From Psychromonas sp. SP041 (lineage in GTDB: Bacteria > Pseudomonadota > Gammaproteobacteria > Enterobacterales > Psychromonadaceae), in contig NZ_CBRF02000004.1 in assembly GCF_000470315.2 (NCBI RefSeq), positions 1-64,000 on the forward strand: a stretch of DNA of 64,000 nt. Direction: 5' to 3'. The notes under the pieces are model-generated. The model was not told the origin of the DNA. It ran no database searches and saw nothing but the letters and a program-made list of their open reading frames with translations. Below, one piece after another: positions 45,888 to 55,179 of this stretch. How positions within the stretch are numbered: the first letter of the stretch is position 1; each line of letters starts with the position of its first letter. The position numbers were made by a program, and so were the translations under genes.

Positions 45888-46550
45888 TTATTCATCTAAC
45901 GCTAAATGTTGATTAAATAACTTTATCGCTTGATTGGACTTTGAATAGTCATAACCATGAGAAGTAAGGTGTCTTAGTGCTTTGGTTTTCTGTTTTTGAT
46001 CCTCAATTGCTACTTTGAATTTCTTAGAAAGCAGTAAACAAGCTTCATCGAGATCATTAAACGTGGGTGTTGGAAAACCTTCATTATGTGATTCAATGGC
46101 TAATGCAATAACATCGAAACTATGTCCTTTGGCCTGTAAAAATCCCATCGCTTTCTGTTTTAAATGTTGAGTGACAATTGCTTCTCGATATTTATTACTT
46201 AATAATTGCTGAGCAGCATCAATGTAATTGAACTCATTGTCATCAAATGTTTGTTTAATTAACAGTTCGCCAATGCCTTTTAATTTTAAATCTTGTTTTA
46301 TACGAGTCGCGCCATAACCTTTATTTTGCGAGCCACGAATAAAGGACTCCGTAAAACGTTGATCATCAAGATAATTGTAATCTAAGCATTCATTGATGAC
46401 GGTTTCTATCCACTCTTGGTTATCCGTTTTACGTTGAAGCTTTTTTAATAGTTCTGCTTGGCTATGGTCTCGACGTGATAAATGCCAAAAAGCACTTCGA
46501 CGAACCCCATCAATATCCTTTGCAATCTTAATTGGCTTATTCGCAAACAT
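45888..46550 (-). CDS. recX: RecX-family regulator
   Basis: 220 residues, longer than the usual 150-170 for RecX. The core FWHLSRRDHSQAELLKKLQRK, CLDYNYLDDQRFTESFIRGSQNKGYGATRIKQDLKLKGI and a later repeat of the three-helix unit are clear. RecX modulates RecA filaments. It is not next to recA here. A second, tandem RecX-like repeat accounts for the extra length (LRHLTSHGYDYSKSNQAIKL). Confidence 0.88.
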   Translation of the reverse strand: MFANKPIKIAKDIDGVRRSAFWHLSRRDHSQAELLKKLQRKTDNQEWIETVINECLDYNYLDDQRFTESFIRGSQNKGYGATRIKQDLKLKGIGELLIKQTFDDNEFNYIDAAQQLLSNKYREAIVTQHLKQKAMGFLQAKGHSFDVIALAIESHNEGFPTPTFNDLDEACLLLSKKFKVAIEDQKQKTKALRHLTSHGYDYSKSNQAIKLFNQHLALDE

Positions 46551-46756
46551 AATTAACTCGCTTAAGTGTGTTTATATACAGTATAACGTTATATTACCTA
46601 TTATTACAGGTATCTTGTGTTAATTGAGCAGGGAAGGAACGATTAAAAGGGTTGTATTGTGTCATTATCACCCTATAATATGCGCCCCCATATTGATATA
46701 ACAATACAGTTAATTAGGTTAGCTATAAGCTATCACTAAACAGTTGGGCACATAAT

Positions 46757-46808
46757 AAGCGGGTTCCCTCACCCCGTTGTTACATTAAAAAGTGGCAGTA
46801 AAAGCCAC
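46757..46808 (+). promoter_or_regulatory. Candidate preQ1-I riboswitch upstream of yhhQ
   Basis: The leader folds as a preQ1-I-type H-type pseudoknot. P1 is AGCGGG at 46758-46763 with CCCGTT at 46773-46778. The loop begins with the conserved TTC, and its CAC (46770-46772) can pair with GTG at 46792-46794 after the A-rich segment TTAAAAA. Overlapping this, GTGGC at 46792-46796 can instead pair with GCCAC at 46804-46808, a mutually exclusive hairpin next to the ribosome site at 46814. The gene downstream, a queuosine-precursor transporter, is a known target class of preQ1 riboswitches. Confidence 0.7.
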
Positions 46809-46825
46809 AATAAAAAGGTCAAAAT

Positions 46826-47485
46826 ATGTTATCACTTTCAAACACGCAAATTCGCCGTGCGCTTACGCTATTGGTTGGATTTCACATCATTATCGTTTGT
46901 GCTAGTAACTACCTAGTACAATTGCCGTTTACTTTATTTGGCTGGCACACTACATGGGGTGCTTTTAGTTTCCCTTTTGTTTATCTTGCAACGGATTTGA
47001 CGGTCAGAATATTCGGACAGAAGAATGCTCGACGTATCATTTTTAAAGCTATGCTGCCTGCGTTAGTTGTCTCTTATGTCATTGGTGTATTATTTCATCA
47101 AGGTATATTTCAAGGGATGGATGCACTCGCTAATTATAATAGCTTTGTATTACGCATTGCTGCTGCAAGTTTTGCTGCGTACTTATTTGGACAATTACTA
47201 GACATTAAAGTATTTGCCAATTTACGCCTGACTAAATCTTGGTGGATTGCACCAACGGCATCCACTTTATTAGGTAACTTGCTGGATACCTTAATCTTCT
47301 TCTCTTTAGCTTTTTACGCATCAACCGATGAGTTCATGGCGGCTAATTGGCCTGAAATTGCGATGGTAGATTACGGTTTTAAATTGTTAGTGAGCCTGTG
47401 TTTATTCTTACCTGCATATGGCGTGTTATTAAAAGTGTTAGAGAAACGTATTATCAAACTGCCAGACCCAATCTCGTTAGCTTAG
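46826..47485 (+). CDS. yhhQ: Queuosine precursor transporter YhhQ
   Basis: 219 residues with about six membrane helices. The DUF165 signature is clear: FTLFGWHTTWGAFSFPFVYLATDLTVRIFG and WWIAPTASTLLGNLLDTLIFFSLAF. YhhQ imports 7-cyano- or 7-aminomethyl-7-deazaguanine for tRNA queuosine synthesis. AAAAAGG at 46812-46818 precedes the ATG by about eight bases. A candidate preQ1 riboswitch in its leader fits the function. Confidence 0.95.
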   Translation: MLSLSNTQIRRALTLLVGFHIIIVCASNYLVQLPFTLFGWHTTWGAFSFPFVYLATDLTVRIFGQKNARRIIFKAMLPALVVSYVIGVLFHQGIFQGMDALANYNSFVLRIAAASFAAYLFGQLLDIKVFANLRLTKSWWIAPTASTLLGNLLDTLIFFSLAFYASTDEFMAANWPEIAMVDYGFKLLVSLCLFLPAYGVLLKVLEKRIIKLPDPISLA

Positions 47486-47554
47486 AAGCAATACTTTAGA
47501 AGTAATGGTTTATCAAAAACACTTTATAAACTATAAAATACTATAAAATTAATC

Positions 47555-47598
47555 AACCAATAAAAAGTTCAAAGGGAGAGCTTCTTATTGGTTTTTTT
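47555..47598 (+). terminator. Intrinsic terminator after yhhQ
   Basis: AACCAATAA at 47555-47563 pairs with TTATTGGTT at 47585-47593, followed by a seven-T run. It lies about 70 bases after the yhhQ stop. Confidence 0.82.
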
Positions 47599-47756
47599 AG
47601 TGTTAATCCTTTCTTTAATAGGCCTTTTTTAATAACTAGTTACTCGCTTATATCGACTATCACTCATTCGTAATAACCTATTATTAGCGCTTAGCTTTAA
47701 CCTTACCTTTTAGAAAATAGAATTAATGATTGTAGTTATTAACCAACAATTATCAG

Positions 47757-47809
47757 CTCACAAAGAAGCATTAACTCACCAAGAAGCATTAACTTATCAA
47801 TAACATTAA
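47757..47809. repeat. Short 18-bp tandem repeat
   Basis: CTCACAAAGAAGCATTAA is followed directly by CTCACCAAGAAGCATTAA (one mismatch) and by a degenerate third unit CTTATCAATAACATTAA. It occupies non-coding DNA between convergent genes. No function is evident. Confidence 0.7.
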
Positions 47810-47863
47810 CTCGCGTGGATGAATGTCTAATATTATTAAACGTTCATGTTTTATTGGAGTGTA

Positions 47864-48601
47864 TTACTTTGAATAAACTTGCTGTAATGAAGACCACTCA
47901 ATATCTTCCCAACTATCAGGGGTAGGCCATTGTTCAGGAGGCGCTGCTAAATCAAGGTATTCAACCTTAGTGACAGGATCTCCTTCAAATACATTATCGA
48001 CCACAATCTTTGAATTTGGGGCAGTGCAAATGGTTAAAGTAGTTTTAATCTTTAATAATAATTTAGGGTCAACCTTGTCATTCTGACTTTCATAATCATA
48101 AATAACTCTAATACTTTTTTGTTTAGAAACAGGGTGCTTCAATAATAAAAAATATAATAAACCACCGTGTTTTGGCTCTTTAAAACATTTCACTGATTTT
48201 ACTTTATAGCGTTCAGCTTGTACTTTTTGCGCCGATAAATCAGCCTTAACATGGGTATAACCACTTTCAGAGGTGGATAACCATTTTTTCGTTGAATTAA
48301 AAGAAAATAATCCTGCAGTAACAACGGCTATAGGGAATATAACTGTTGAATAAGCACTACTAACACCAATATCGATGGAAGAAAAGGTAGTTAATATCAA
48401 ACTACTGATGAACCAAAGAATACAAAAGCCGAACAATGAAAACACCCAAAATACAGCGGTATTAAGGGCCGCTTTAAGGTAGCGTTTTTTAGGTGCGGGT
48501 AACGTACCCAACACGTGAGCCAAATAGAGATGTTCTATTTCGTTCATCTCACGTAAGTGCTCAGTGTTTGTATTATGACTCTGGTTATTAGTCTCGTTCA
48601 T
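47864..48601 (-). CDS. Uncharacterised protein with two membrane helices
   Basis: 245 residues. A hydrophilic N-terminus (1-42) is followed by two adjacent membrane helices (about 46-75 and 80-100, separated by a short loop) and a soluble C-terminal domain of about 140 residues rich in beta-strand-like segments, ending in a Trp-rich acidic tail (PPEQWPTPDSWEDIEW). I do not recognise the family. The start codon lies 31 bases beyond the stop codon of the DUF2960-like gene upstream on the same strand, so the two are likely one operon. Confidence 0.7.
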   Translation of the reverse strand: MNETNNQSHNTNTEHLREMNEIEHLYLAHVLGTLPAPKKRYLKAALNTAVFWVFSLFGFCILWFISSLILTTFSSIDIGVSSAYSTVIFPIAVVTAGLFSFNSTKKWLSTSESGYTHVKADLSAQKVQAERYKVKSVKCFKEPKHGGLLYFLLLKHPVSKQKSIRVIYDYESQNDKVDPKLLLKIKTTLTICTAPNSKIVVDNVFEGDPVTKVEYLDLAAPPEQWPTPDSWEDIEWSSLQQVYSK

Positions 48602-48632
48602 ATAGTGCTATCCACCATGATCTTGAGCAAAC

Positions 48633-48911
48633 TTATTTTTCTTTCTTCTCTTTATTTTCTTTATCTTTTGTTTCGTCTCTTACAAATTTTATTTCTGAAA
48701 AGCCCATGCGTTCAAATTCATTTGCACGGTAGTTTTTCATGATACCTTGACCACGTGAACTCATTTCAAGTTGCTTTTCCATCGCCCAAAACGATTTTAA
48801 ATCAACACCTTCTGCAGCGGCTACCGCTTCAAAAATATCAAAGTGTTGGCTGAATGAAAATGCGATGGTTTTTTTAGTGCCTTGATAAAAATAAGTTACT
48901 TGGCGTGCCAT
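48633..48911 (-). CDS. Small conserved protein, DUF2960-like
   Basis: 92 residues beginning MARQVTYFYQGTKKTIAFSF. The motif FDIFEAVAAAEGVDLKSFWAMEKQLEMSSRGQG and a charged Lys/Glu tail resemble the DUF2960 family of marine gammaproteobacteria as I remember it. The shorter start at 48911 is preferred over the reading frame beginning at 48950, because the extra 13 residues are hydrophobic and unlike the family; AGAGAC precedes 48911. Function unknown. Confidence 0.7.
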   Translation of the reverse strand: MARQVTYFYQGTKKTIAFSFSQHFDIFEAVAAAEGVDLKSFWAMEKQLEMSSRGQGIMKNYRANEFERMGFSEIKFVRDETKDKENKEKKEK

Positions 48912-48950
48912 AAAAATTGTCTCTATAAATAAAAAAAAGGATTTTAACAC

Positions 48951-49278
48951 AGCTTTAAGTGTTGCTATAACATCCTTTTAAATTTAATGAATGATATGCC
49001 TGTAATGAAGGCGGAAAGGCTATAAATAGTGAAAGTGATTACTTATTATGCAATTTAAAAGTATTCTATTTATTTTAAAGTGACTGTTTTAGGCATTATG
49101 GATAGTTTAATCCCTGAAAGTGTTATAAGACTCTGATAATCAGCATTACAATGCGCATTTTAGTCGTTTTACGTTAGGTTGTTGATATAATATTCATAAA
49201 CAACTTAATCATTTATTGAATCCTGAGCTTAGTAACTAGTCACGAATCAATCGTTTACTCAAATATAAAGGCTTTAAT
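48951..49278. other. Gene-free intergenic stretch
   Basis: 328 bases between divergent genes. I see no element in it that I can name; a weak inverted pair AAGGAT/ATCCTT at 48939-48979 lacks terminator character. Confidence 0.4.
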
Positions 49279-51003
49279 ATGTCGCTTAATCTTTCTCATA
49301 ACAACTTAATGTCTTTAGCTGATCATTCATTTAAAAAATATGCGTCGAATACGTTTGTGTGCAATGTAGGTGAAGAAGGTTTTACTTACCAAGAAGCACA
49401 ACAAAAAGTCATTCAACTACAGGCAATGTTTAAAGATTTAGGACTAAAGCAAGGTGATAAAATTGCGATATGCAGTGAGAATATGCCACATTGGGGAATC
49501 GTTTATTTAGCGATAACTGCAATGGGTGCTATCGCAGTTCCTATCTTGCCAGACTTTCATACTAATGAAATCCATCACATTATTAAACACTCTGAAGTTA
49601 AAGCGGTTTTTGTTTCTCAAAAATTGAGTGTTAAATTAAATGAAGATGATTTTAGTTCTAGCTTATCTTATGTGTTCTCATTAGAAACGTTTGATTTAAT
49701 TGAAGATAAAACACCTAAGCATTCAGAGCTTTTTGTTAAAGGTGTGCAAACTATTGCGCAAATGAAAGACAAAGCAATACAGTTTGCACAACAAAAGAAA
49801 TTGTTAAAAATGAGTGAGATAGACAACACCTTAACCATTAACCCAAACGATCTGGCTGTGATTATTTATACGTCAGGGACAACCGGTCAATCAAAGGGCG
49901 TTATGCTAAGTCATTACAACTTAATGGCACAACTTTACCAAGCGAATACATTGACAGATATACACGATCAAGATCGCTTCCTTTCTATATTGCCTTTAGC
50001 GCATACCTTTGAATGTTCAGTTGGTTTCTTAGTGCCTTTTTCTAATGGTGGTTCTATACATTACATTAACCGTGTACCTTCGCCAAAAATCATCCTAGCG
50101 GCAATGCAAACTGTTAAACCTACTTGTATGTTAAGTGTGCCATTGGTGATTGAGAAAATTTATAAAAACAAAATATTAGTTGAGTTTAATAAAAACAAAC
50201 TGATCAAGTACCTGTACAACAATGTCAGCTTTGCACGTAAAAAGCTTAATAAGATAGCCGGTCAAAAGCTGATGGAAAGTTTTGGTGGTGAAATGAAGTT
50301 CTTTGGTATTGGTGGTGCTAAATTATCAAGCTACGTAGAACAGTTCTTATTAGAAGCTAACTTTCCTTATGCTATTGGATATGGATTAACGGAAACGGCG
50401 CCTATTATTGCTGGTGCTGTCCCTGGGAATACTCGTTTAGGCACAACAGGAATATTTGTACCTGAGATGGAATATCGATTCATTAAGCAAAATGAAGAAG
50501 ATAAAGAAGGTGAATTACACGTTCGTGGTCCTAATGTGATGTTAGGTTATTACAAAGAAGAAGAACGCACGAAAGAAGTATTAGACGAAGATGGTTGGTT
50601 TAATACTGGCGACTTAGGTTATGCGGATGAAATGGGGATTTTAACCATTAGTGGCCGTACTAAAAATGTGATCATCAGCTCTAGTGGTGAAAATATTTAC
50701 CCTGAGTCGATAGAAAACGTGATCAATCGTCATCCTTTAGTCATTGATTCAATGGTCTATGAGTTAGAAAAGAAACTCGTTGCTAAAATTTACATCGATT
50801 ATGACCTGTTTGATGAGCAACATAACCTTAAAACAGAAACTGATTCTGATTTACACAAAGAGATCCTTGTGTTGTTAGAAAACATTAAAAATGAATCAAA
50901 TGGACTTTTATCTTCATTCTCTAAACTGAACTCAGTGGTTGAACAAACGGAACCTTTTATCAAAACACCAACCAAGAAGATTAAACGTTATATGCACATG
51001 TAA
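49279..51003 (+). CDS. AMP-forming acyl-CoA synthetase
   Basis: 574 residues. The AMP-binding signature IIYTSGTTGQSKGVMLSH, the A5 motif YGLTETAPI, the A7-A8 segment GWFNTGDLGYADEMGILTISGRTKNVI and the C-terminal lysine KTPTKKIKR are present. This is the long-chain fatty acid:CoA ligase arrangement. Activation of a carboxylic acid via acyl-AMP is secure; chain length is not. AAAGG precedes the ATG. Confidence 0.92.
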   Translation: MSLNLSHNNLMSLADHSFKKYASNTFVCNVGEEGFTYQEAQQKVIQLQAMFKDLGLKQGDKIAICSENMPHWGIVYLAITAMGAIAVPILPDFHTNEIHHIIKHSEVKAVFVSQKLSVKLNEDDFSSSLSYVFSLETFDLIEDKTPKHSELFVKGVQTIAQMKDKAIQFAQQKKLLKMSEIDNTLTINPNDLAVIIYTSGTTGQSKGVMLSHYNLMAQLYQANTLTDIHDQDRFLSILPLAHTFECSVGFLVPFSNGGSIHYINRVPSPKIILAAMQTVKPTCMLSVPLVIEKIYKNKILVEFNKNKLIKYLYNNVSFARKKLNKIAGQKLMESFGGEMKFFGIGGAKLSSYVEQFLLEANFPYAIGYGLTETAPIIAGAVPGNTRLGTTGIFVPEMEYRFIKQNEEDKEGELHVRGPNVMLGYYKEEERTKEVLDEDGWFNTGDLGYADEMGILTISGRTKNVIISSSGENIYPESIENVINRHPLVIDSMVYELEKKLVAKIYIDYDLFDEQHNLKTETDSDLHKEILVLLENIKNESNGLLSSFSKLNSVVEQTEPFIKTPTKKIKRYMHM

Positions 51004-51104
51004 CCGAGTAAAAAAGATGCAAGTAATTAATATCAAATCAATTTAGCTTAACAAAATTAAGTAAGTAATTATTGATAGGCTAACCTGCTTATTAACTTAC
51101 TAAT

Positions 51105-51146
51105 AAAAAAGGGACTAATAAATTTACTTATTGGTCCCTTTTTTCT
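51105..51146. terminator. Bidirectional terminator between acyl-CoA synthetase and TonB receptor genes
   Basis: GGGACTAATAA at 51111-51121 pairs with TTATTGGTCCC at 51128-51138 (one G-T wobble), with A6 before and T6 after. The genes converge on it. Confidence 0.9.
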
Positions 51147-51188
51147 AATAAATATTTATGTTTCAATTCTAAATTTTATTAATCAGAT

Positions 51189-53279
51189 TTAGAATTTATA
51201 ACCAAGATTTAAAGATACAGATCGCCCTGGTGCTGGTATCCGTCCAATGGCAGAAACATCTAGTCCTCTAAAGTAATAGTCATTATCGAATGCATTATTT
51301 AAAGCGACACTCGCTGTTAAACTTTGTGTTCCTTTCTTATATAACTCAGTTGCCGCTGTTAAATTAACGACAGTATAAGCTGGTAATTCACCGACTTCAC
51401 CCGTTTCATCTTCCTCAACAGTATTTGCTGAGTCAGAAAATGCTTTACTGTAATAATAAGCGCTTAAACCTAAATCAATGTCGTTATAGTTGTAAGAAGC
51501 ACTTGCAGAGAATTGATGTTTTGAAGCATCTTGAAGCTCATTTCCTTTGTTATCACCTTCAAGTTGTTCTGTATCAAGATAATTGTACGAAGCTCGTAAG
51601 GTTAATTCTGGTAAGTTTTCTGGTGAAAACTGTCCTTCAATTTCAACCCCTTGGCTACGAGTTTTACCAATGTTTTCAAATTGAGTACCGGTACTGTTCG
51701 ACTCTATTTTATCTTTATTATCAATTCGGTATAAAGTTAAGTTAATGCTGCTATTATGCGTTGGTGTGAAACGAGTCCCTACTTCATAGTTCCATGATAT
51801 TTCAGGATCTATTGAATCAGTTTGTGTTGTGCTTGTTAAATGGGATACTTGCGGCGTACGTAATGATTTTTGCACATTTGCAAAAGTAAACCATTGCTCA
51901 GATAGGGTGTAACCTAATGTTAAACTAGGTAGCACTTCTTTAATATGCTGTTTTTGTTGTGCACCAGAGACAACTTCATCGTAAGACAAACGAACATCTT
52001 CGTACCTTATACCAGGTGTTACAACAAAACGGTCATCAAAAAATCCAATTTTATTACTTACGTAATAAGCCATTGCATTAGTGGTTACTTTTCTATTGCG
52101 TATGAGTCTTGGTTCAGTCACGCCATCATAAAAAAATCGATTAAGACTTTGATCTATATCTTCATGTACATAACGAGTCCCAACTATCCAATCTTGTGTT
52201 ATCTCCCCATCAATAAAAGCTGTTGCTCTAGGTTCAATTCCAAAAATCTCAAACTCTCGTGGGGCTGTATGGAATAGTGTTGGAGGAGTTAAAGTATTGG
52301 CATCATTTTCAAATGAAAATTCTCGGTCACTTTTATTAGCAAAAGTGATCAGATCAAATTCAGCATAATCAGCAATACCAATATCACCTAATATTTGATT
52401 GTAAGTTGTTGATAAACGGATGGTGTTAGCATCAAATGCATCGTTAGTACGTAATGATTGAATTCTATCTTCTTTATAGGCAGCTGGATTTAAGGCTCCA
52501 GGTAATTCTGTATCTGCCTCATAATATTGCAATGTTGTTGCTAATGATTTGTCATCACTAATTTTCCAATTTGTTTGTAACATCCAATTCTGCACATCCG
52601 TATCAGAGTGATCTCTAAATGATTCTCCGCTTAAAATATTACCACTAAAACGAATATCAAAATATTCATTAACTGAACCACCCGTGCTAAAAGAAGTATC
52701 ATATAGTACTTTTTTGTTGCCGAAAAAAGTTACCTTTTCATTTAAACTTGTTGTCCATACTTCTGGAATAGGTTTAGAAATAAGATTAATAACACCACTT
52801 ACATTATTAGGACCGTATTGCACTGCTGAACCTCCACGTACAACATCAATACGATCAATCATTTCTAAGGTTGCAGGAAATAAAGATTGCCCATTATGAC
52901 TGTACGGAGCAAGACTTAGAGGAATACCGTCTAATAAGAATTGAGCATGACCACTACGGCTTGATGTTACACCACGTATAGATACATTAGGTAGAACACC
53001 TGTACCTGTTTCATCTAAGATCTTTACACCCGGTATTTGTTGAAGGGCTGTATCAATAGATCGAGCGCCTGTTTTTTCCAATTCTTTTGATGTTAAAATA
53101 CTACGGCTACCTGTAAATAATTTAATATCTTCAACTTCAGAGTTACCTAAAACACTCGCCGTAACAACAATTGGTTCAATTTTATCTGCTTCATCTGCTT
53201 GTACATAGCTTGATATAAGTCCTGTAGCAATAGCAACTGAGAGCGTTGTCATTTTGAAGTGAACTGTTTTACCTTTCAT
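51189..53279 (-). CDS. TonB-dependent outer-membrane receptor (FecA-like, siderophore uptake)
   Basis: 696 residues. A signal peptide (cleavage near VQA-DE), a TonB box-like segment (EPIVVTAS), a plug domain (TALQQIPGVKILDETGTGVLPN, IDRIDVVRGGSAVQYGPNNVSGVINLI) and a long beta-barrel ending in SLNLGYKF with the terminal aromatic are clear. The plug most resembles FecA/siderophore receptors. A Fur-box match lies at 53594-53612, and a FecB-like gene is next upstream on the same strand, so iron-complex uptake is the likely job. AAGGAAA precedes the ATG. Confidence 0.92.
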   Translation of the reverse strand: MKGKTVHFKMTTLSVAIATGLISSYVQADEADKIEPIVVTASVLGNSEVEDIKLFTGSRSILTSKELEKTGARSIDTALQQIPGVKILDETGTGVLPNVSIRGVTSSRSGHAQFLLDGIPLSLAPYSHNGQSLFPATLEMIDRIDVVRGGSAVQYGPNNVSGVINLISKPIPEVWTTSLNEKVTFFGNKKVLYDTSFSTGGSVNEYFDIRFSGNILSGESFRDHSDTDVQNWMLQTNWKISDDKSLATTLQYYEADTELPGALNPAAYKEDRIQSLRTNDAFDANTIRLSTTYNQILGDIGIADYAEFDLITFANKSDREFSFENDANTLTPPTLFHTAPREFEIFGIEPRATAFIDGEITQDWIVGTRYVHEDIDQSLNRFFYDGVTEPRLIRNRKVTTNAMAYYVSNKIGFFDDRFVVTPGIRYEDVRLSYDEVVSGAQQKQHIKEVLPSLTLGYTLSEQWFTFANVQKSLRTPQVSHLTSTTQTDSIDPEISWNYEVGTRFTPTHNSSINLTLYRIDNKDKIESNSTGTQFENIGKTRSQGVEIEGQFSPENLPELTLRASYNYLDTEQLEGDNKGNELQDASKHQFSASASYNYNDIDLGLSAYYYSKAFSDSANTVEEDETGEVGELPAYTVVNLTAATELYKKGTQSLTASVALNNAFDNDYYFRGLDVSAIGRIPAPGRSVSLNLGYKF

Positions 53280-54031
53280 TCTTTATTTCCTTATAGCTTA
53301 TAGTGAGTTGTTTAGGCTATTTTTTAACACTTTAAATAATAGTTTTTGAGTCTTTTCTATTAAAGTAATAGAGCCATCTTCAACATGCTTTTTGAGTAGT
53401 TTGAATATTAAAATTAACAACAAATAAATTTATGTGGTTGCATTTAAATTAGAATTAATTCTACTCGTAACACATCAAAAATTAATGAAAGAGGACATAA
53501 GTTAAAACCTTTCATTTATCTATTAATGAATTTGAGGATAGATTTATGAAGAACCAGTATTTTAGTGATAAATAATATCTACATTAATTAAACGCTAATG
53601 ATAATCAATTCCGTTTGTATGGCAAGGTTTATTAACTATTGTTTTGTAAATAGATGAAAACAGGTTTATTCACGGTCAGGTCATTGATAATAATTGTCTT
53701 TAAATAAAAGATATTTTTTAAAGTTCACTGTTAAGTTGTTGATATTGTTTCAATGATTTTATTTTTCATTACTTAATTTGATCAAATGTTAATCATTTAA
53801 AGCTACTTTCTTGGTGTACATTGTTAATGCTGCTCGAGATGGTTTTTAATAAAGCAGATTTATCTCAGCTATTAGTGACAACATTAGGGACAATTAGATA
53901 GATATCTCGTTTCAGGAGTAGCAGCTTTACATTGTCTAAAAATTATTGGCTTGCAATGAAAGTTAAGATTTTTCATTGCTGAAATCATAATGTAGTTACA
54001 CCGTGTTTAAATCGACCTAAATACCTAAGTA
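53280..54031. other. 752-base gene-free region between iron-uptake genes
   Basis: It holds the upstream region of the receptor gene, with a Fur-box match at 53594-53612. The rest shows no reading frame, repeat or hairpin that I can support. Confidence 0.5.
53594..53612. promoter_or_regulatory. Fur-box match upstream of the TonB receptor
   Basis: GCTAATGATAATCAATTCC matches GATAATGATAATCATTATC in 15 of 19 positions. It is about 315 bases before the receptor start, implying a long leader or a second promoter. Confidence 0.62.
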
Positions 54032-54934
54032 TTATTTGTTATTGAGCTCAGTAATTTCTTTTGCAATTGCTTCAGCAGCTAAAACACCACTGCTTAATGA
54101 CCATATATTGGGAGATGTTGTAATTATCTGGCCTGATTTTGCGACAGCTAATAACTTCCAAAGTGGATTTTTTTTCCATTTATCGATAACGGTTGTTTCA
54201 GTATATTTCCCTACAAATAACCAATCTGGGTTTGTTTTCAAAAGTTGCTCAAAGCTTGTTTGTAAGTAAGCTTTTTTGGAATTGTTTATTAACGAACTGC
54301 TTAATCCTAATGCTTTAATAACACTGCCTGCATAAGCATATTGACTATGCATCCACATTCCTTTGTCGCTGATAATGGCAAACTGATATGTTTCTTCTGT
54401 ATTAAGTTGATCTTTAAAATCAGACATTAGTTGGTAGTGTTGTTTCAATCGTAAATTTACGACTTCAGTTTTATCAATGGCAGCTGCAATTTTTTGTACT
54501 TCTATTAAATTCTCACGGTAAGTTATACCTCTACTTTTAAGCATCAATGTTGGTGCTATAAGTGATAAACCACTATATATAGAGCTATGGCGACCACTAT
54601 CGGCAATGATTAAATCAGGTTTAAGAGCTGAAATTGCTTCTAAACTAGGTTGGTAACGAGATCCAACTGATTTCCAATCACTAATGAGGTTTCGAACACT
54701 TTTAATGATCCGTGTTTTATCGCCATCATCGGCGATACCAACTGGAGAAACGCCTGCAATAGCAAGTGCATCGACGAACGAGAAAGCCAATACAACAATA
54801 CGCTTAGGAGTTTTCTCAAGTGTTAGTGTGCCTGATTGGTGTTTAATAGTGACGGCGTTAACTTGAAAACTAAAAAAAATGAGTAGCAGGGCTAATAATA
54901 TTGAAGGTAAGCGAAAGAACATCTTTAAATCCAT
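54032..54934 (-). CDS. FecB-like periplasmic iron-complex binding protein
   Basis: 300 residues with a signal peptide (MFFRLPSILLALLLIFFSFQ; cleavage near VNA-VT) and the two-lobed periplasmic binding fold: PKRIVVLAFSFVDALAIAGVSPVGIADDG, ALKPDLIIADSGRHSS, and NPLWKLLAVAKSGQII. This is class III, as FecB for iron-dicitrate or other siderophores. There are no genes for a FecCD/FecE permease-ATPase nearby. The ATG at 54922 is an alternative start that gives a cleaner signal peptide. A Fur box lies 14 bases upstream. Confidence 0.9.
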   Translation of the reverse strand: MDLKMFFRLPSILLALLLIFFSFQVNAVTIKHQSGTLTLEKTPKRIVVLAFSFVDALAIAGVSPVGIADDGDKTRIIKSVRNLISDWKSVGSRYQPSLEAISALKPDLIIADSGRHSSIYSGLSLIAPTLMLKSRGITYRENLIEVQKIAAAIDKTEVVNLRLKQHYQLMSDFKDQLNTEETYQFAIISDKGMWMHSQYAYAGSVIKALGLSSSLINNSKKAYLQTSFEQLLKTNPDWLFVGKYTETTVIDKWKKNPLWKLLAVAKSGQIITTSPNIWSLSSGVLAAEAIAKEITELNNK

Positions 54935-54947
54935 TTAACAATAAGAT

Positions 54948-54966
54948 GAAAATGATAACTGTTATC
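54948..54966. promoter_or_regulatory. Fur-box match between FecB-like and MFS genes
   Basis: GAAAATGATAACTGTTATC matches the 19-bp Fur consensus in 15 positions. It is 14 bases before the FecB-like start codon and 214 bases before the divergent MFS gene. Confidence 0.72.
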
Positions 54967-55052
54967 GGGTATGATGTCATTAGATTTTATGGGGTATGCA
55001 GGTTGTTTGTATTTATTAATCTACGAATTTTCACATTATTTAAATACAATAT

Positions 55053-55135
55053 TCGTTAGATCTTTCTCTTTCGACCTAGCACCTGTTGACTTCGCCGCTT
55101 TCTGGATTTTGCACTTTGAATGGTAACGGGTATAT
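55053..55135. repeat. Dispersed repeat family B, partial copy B5
   Basis: Only one end is present: CGTTAGATCTTTCTCTTTCG, ACCTAGCACCTGTTGACTTC and the terminal TTTGAATGGTAACGGGTATA. It lies in the leader of the MFS gene. Confidence 0.65.
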
Positions 55136-55179
55136 ATCAATAACCAAAAGAACACCTTATTTTTAATTTAGAGTACGCT

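Noticed and set aside
51945-52277. Plus-strand reading frame of 110 residues
   Set aside because: Antisense shadow of the TonB receptor barrel region.
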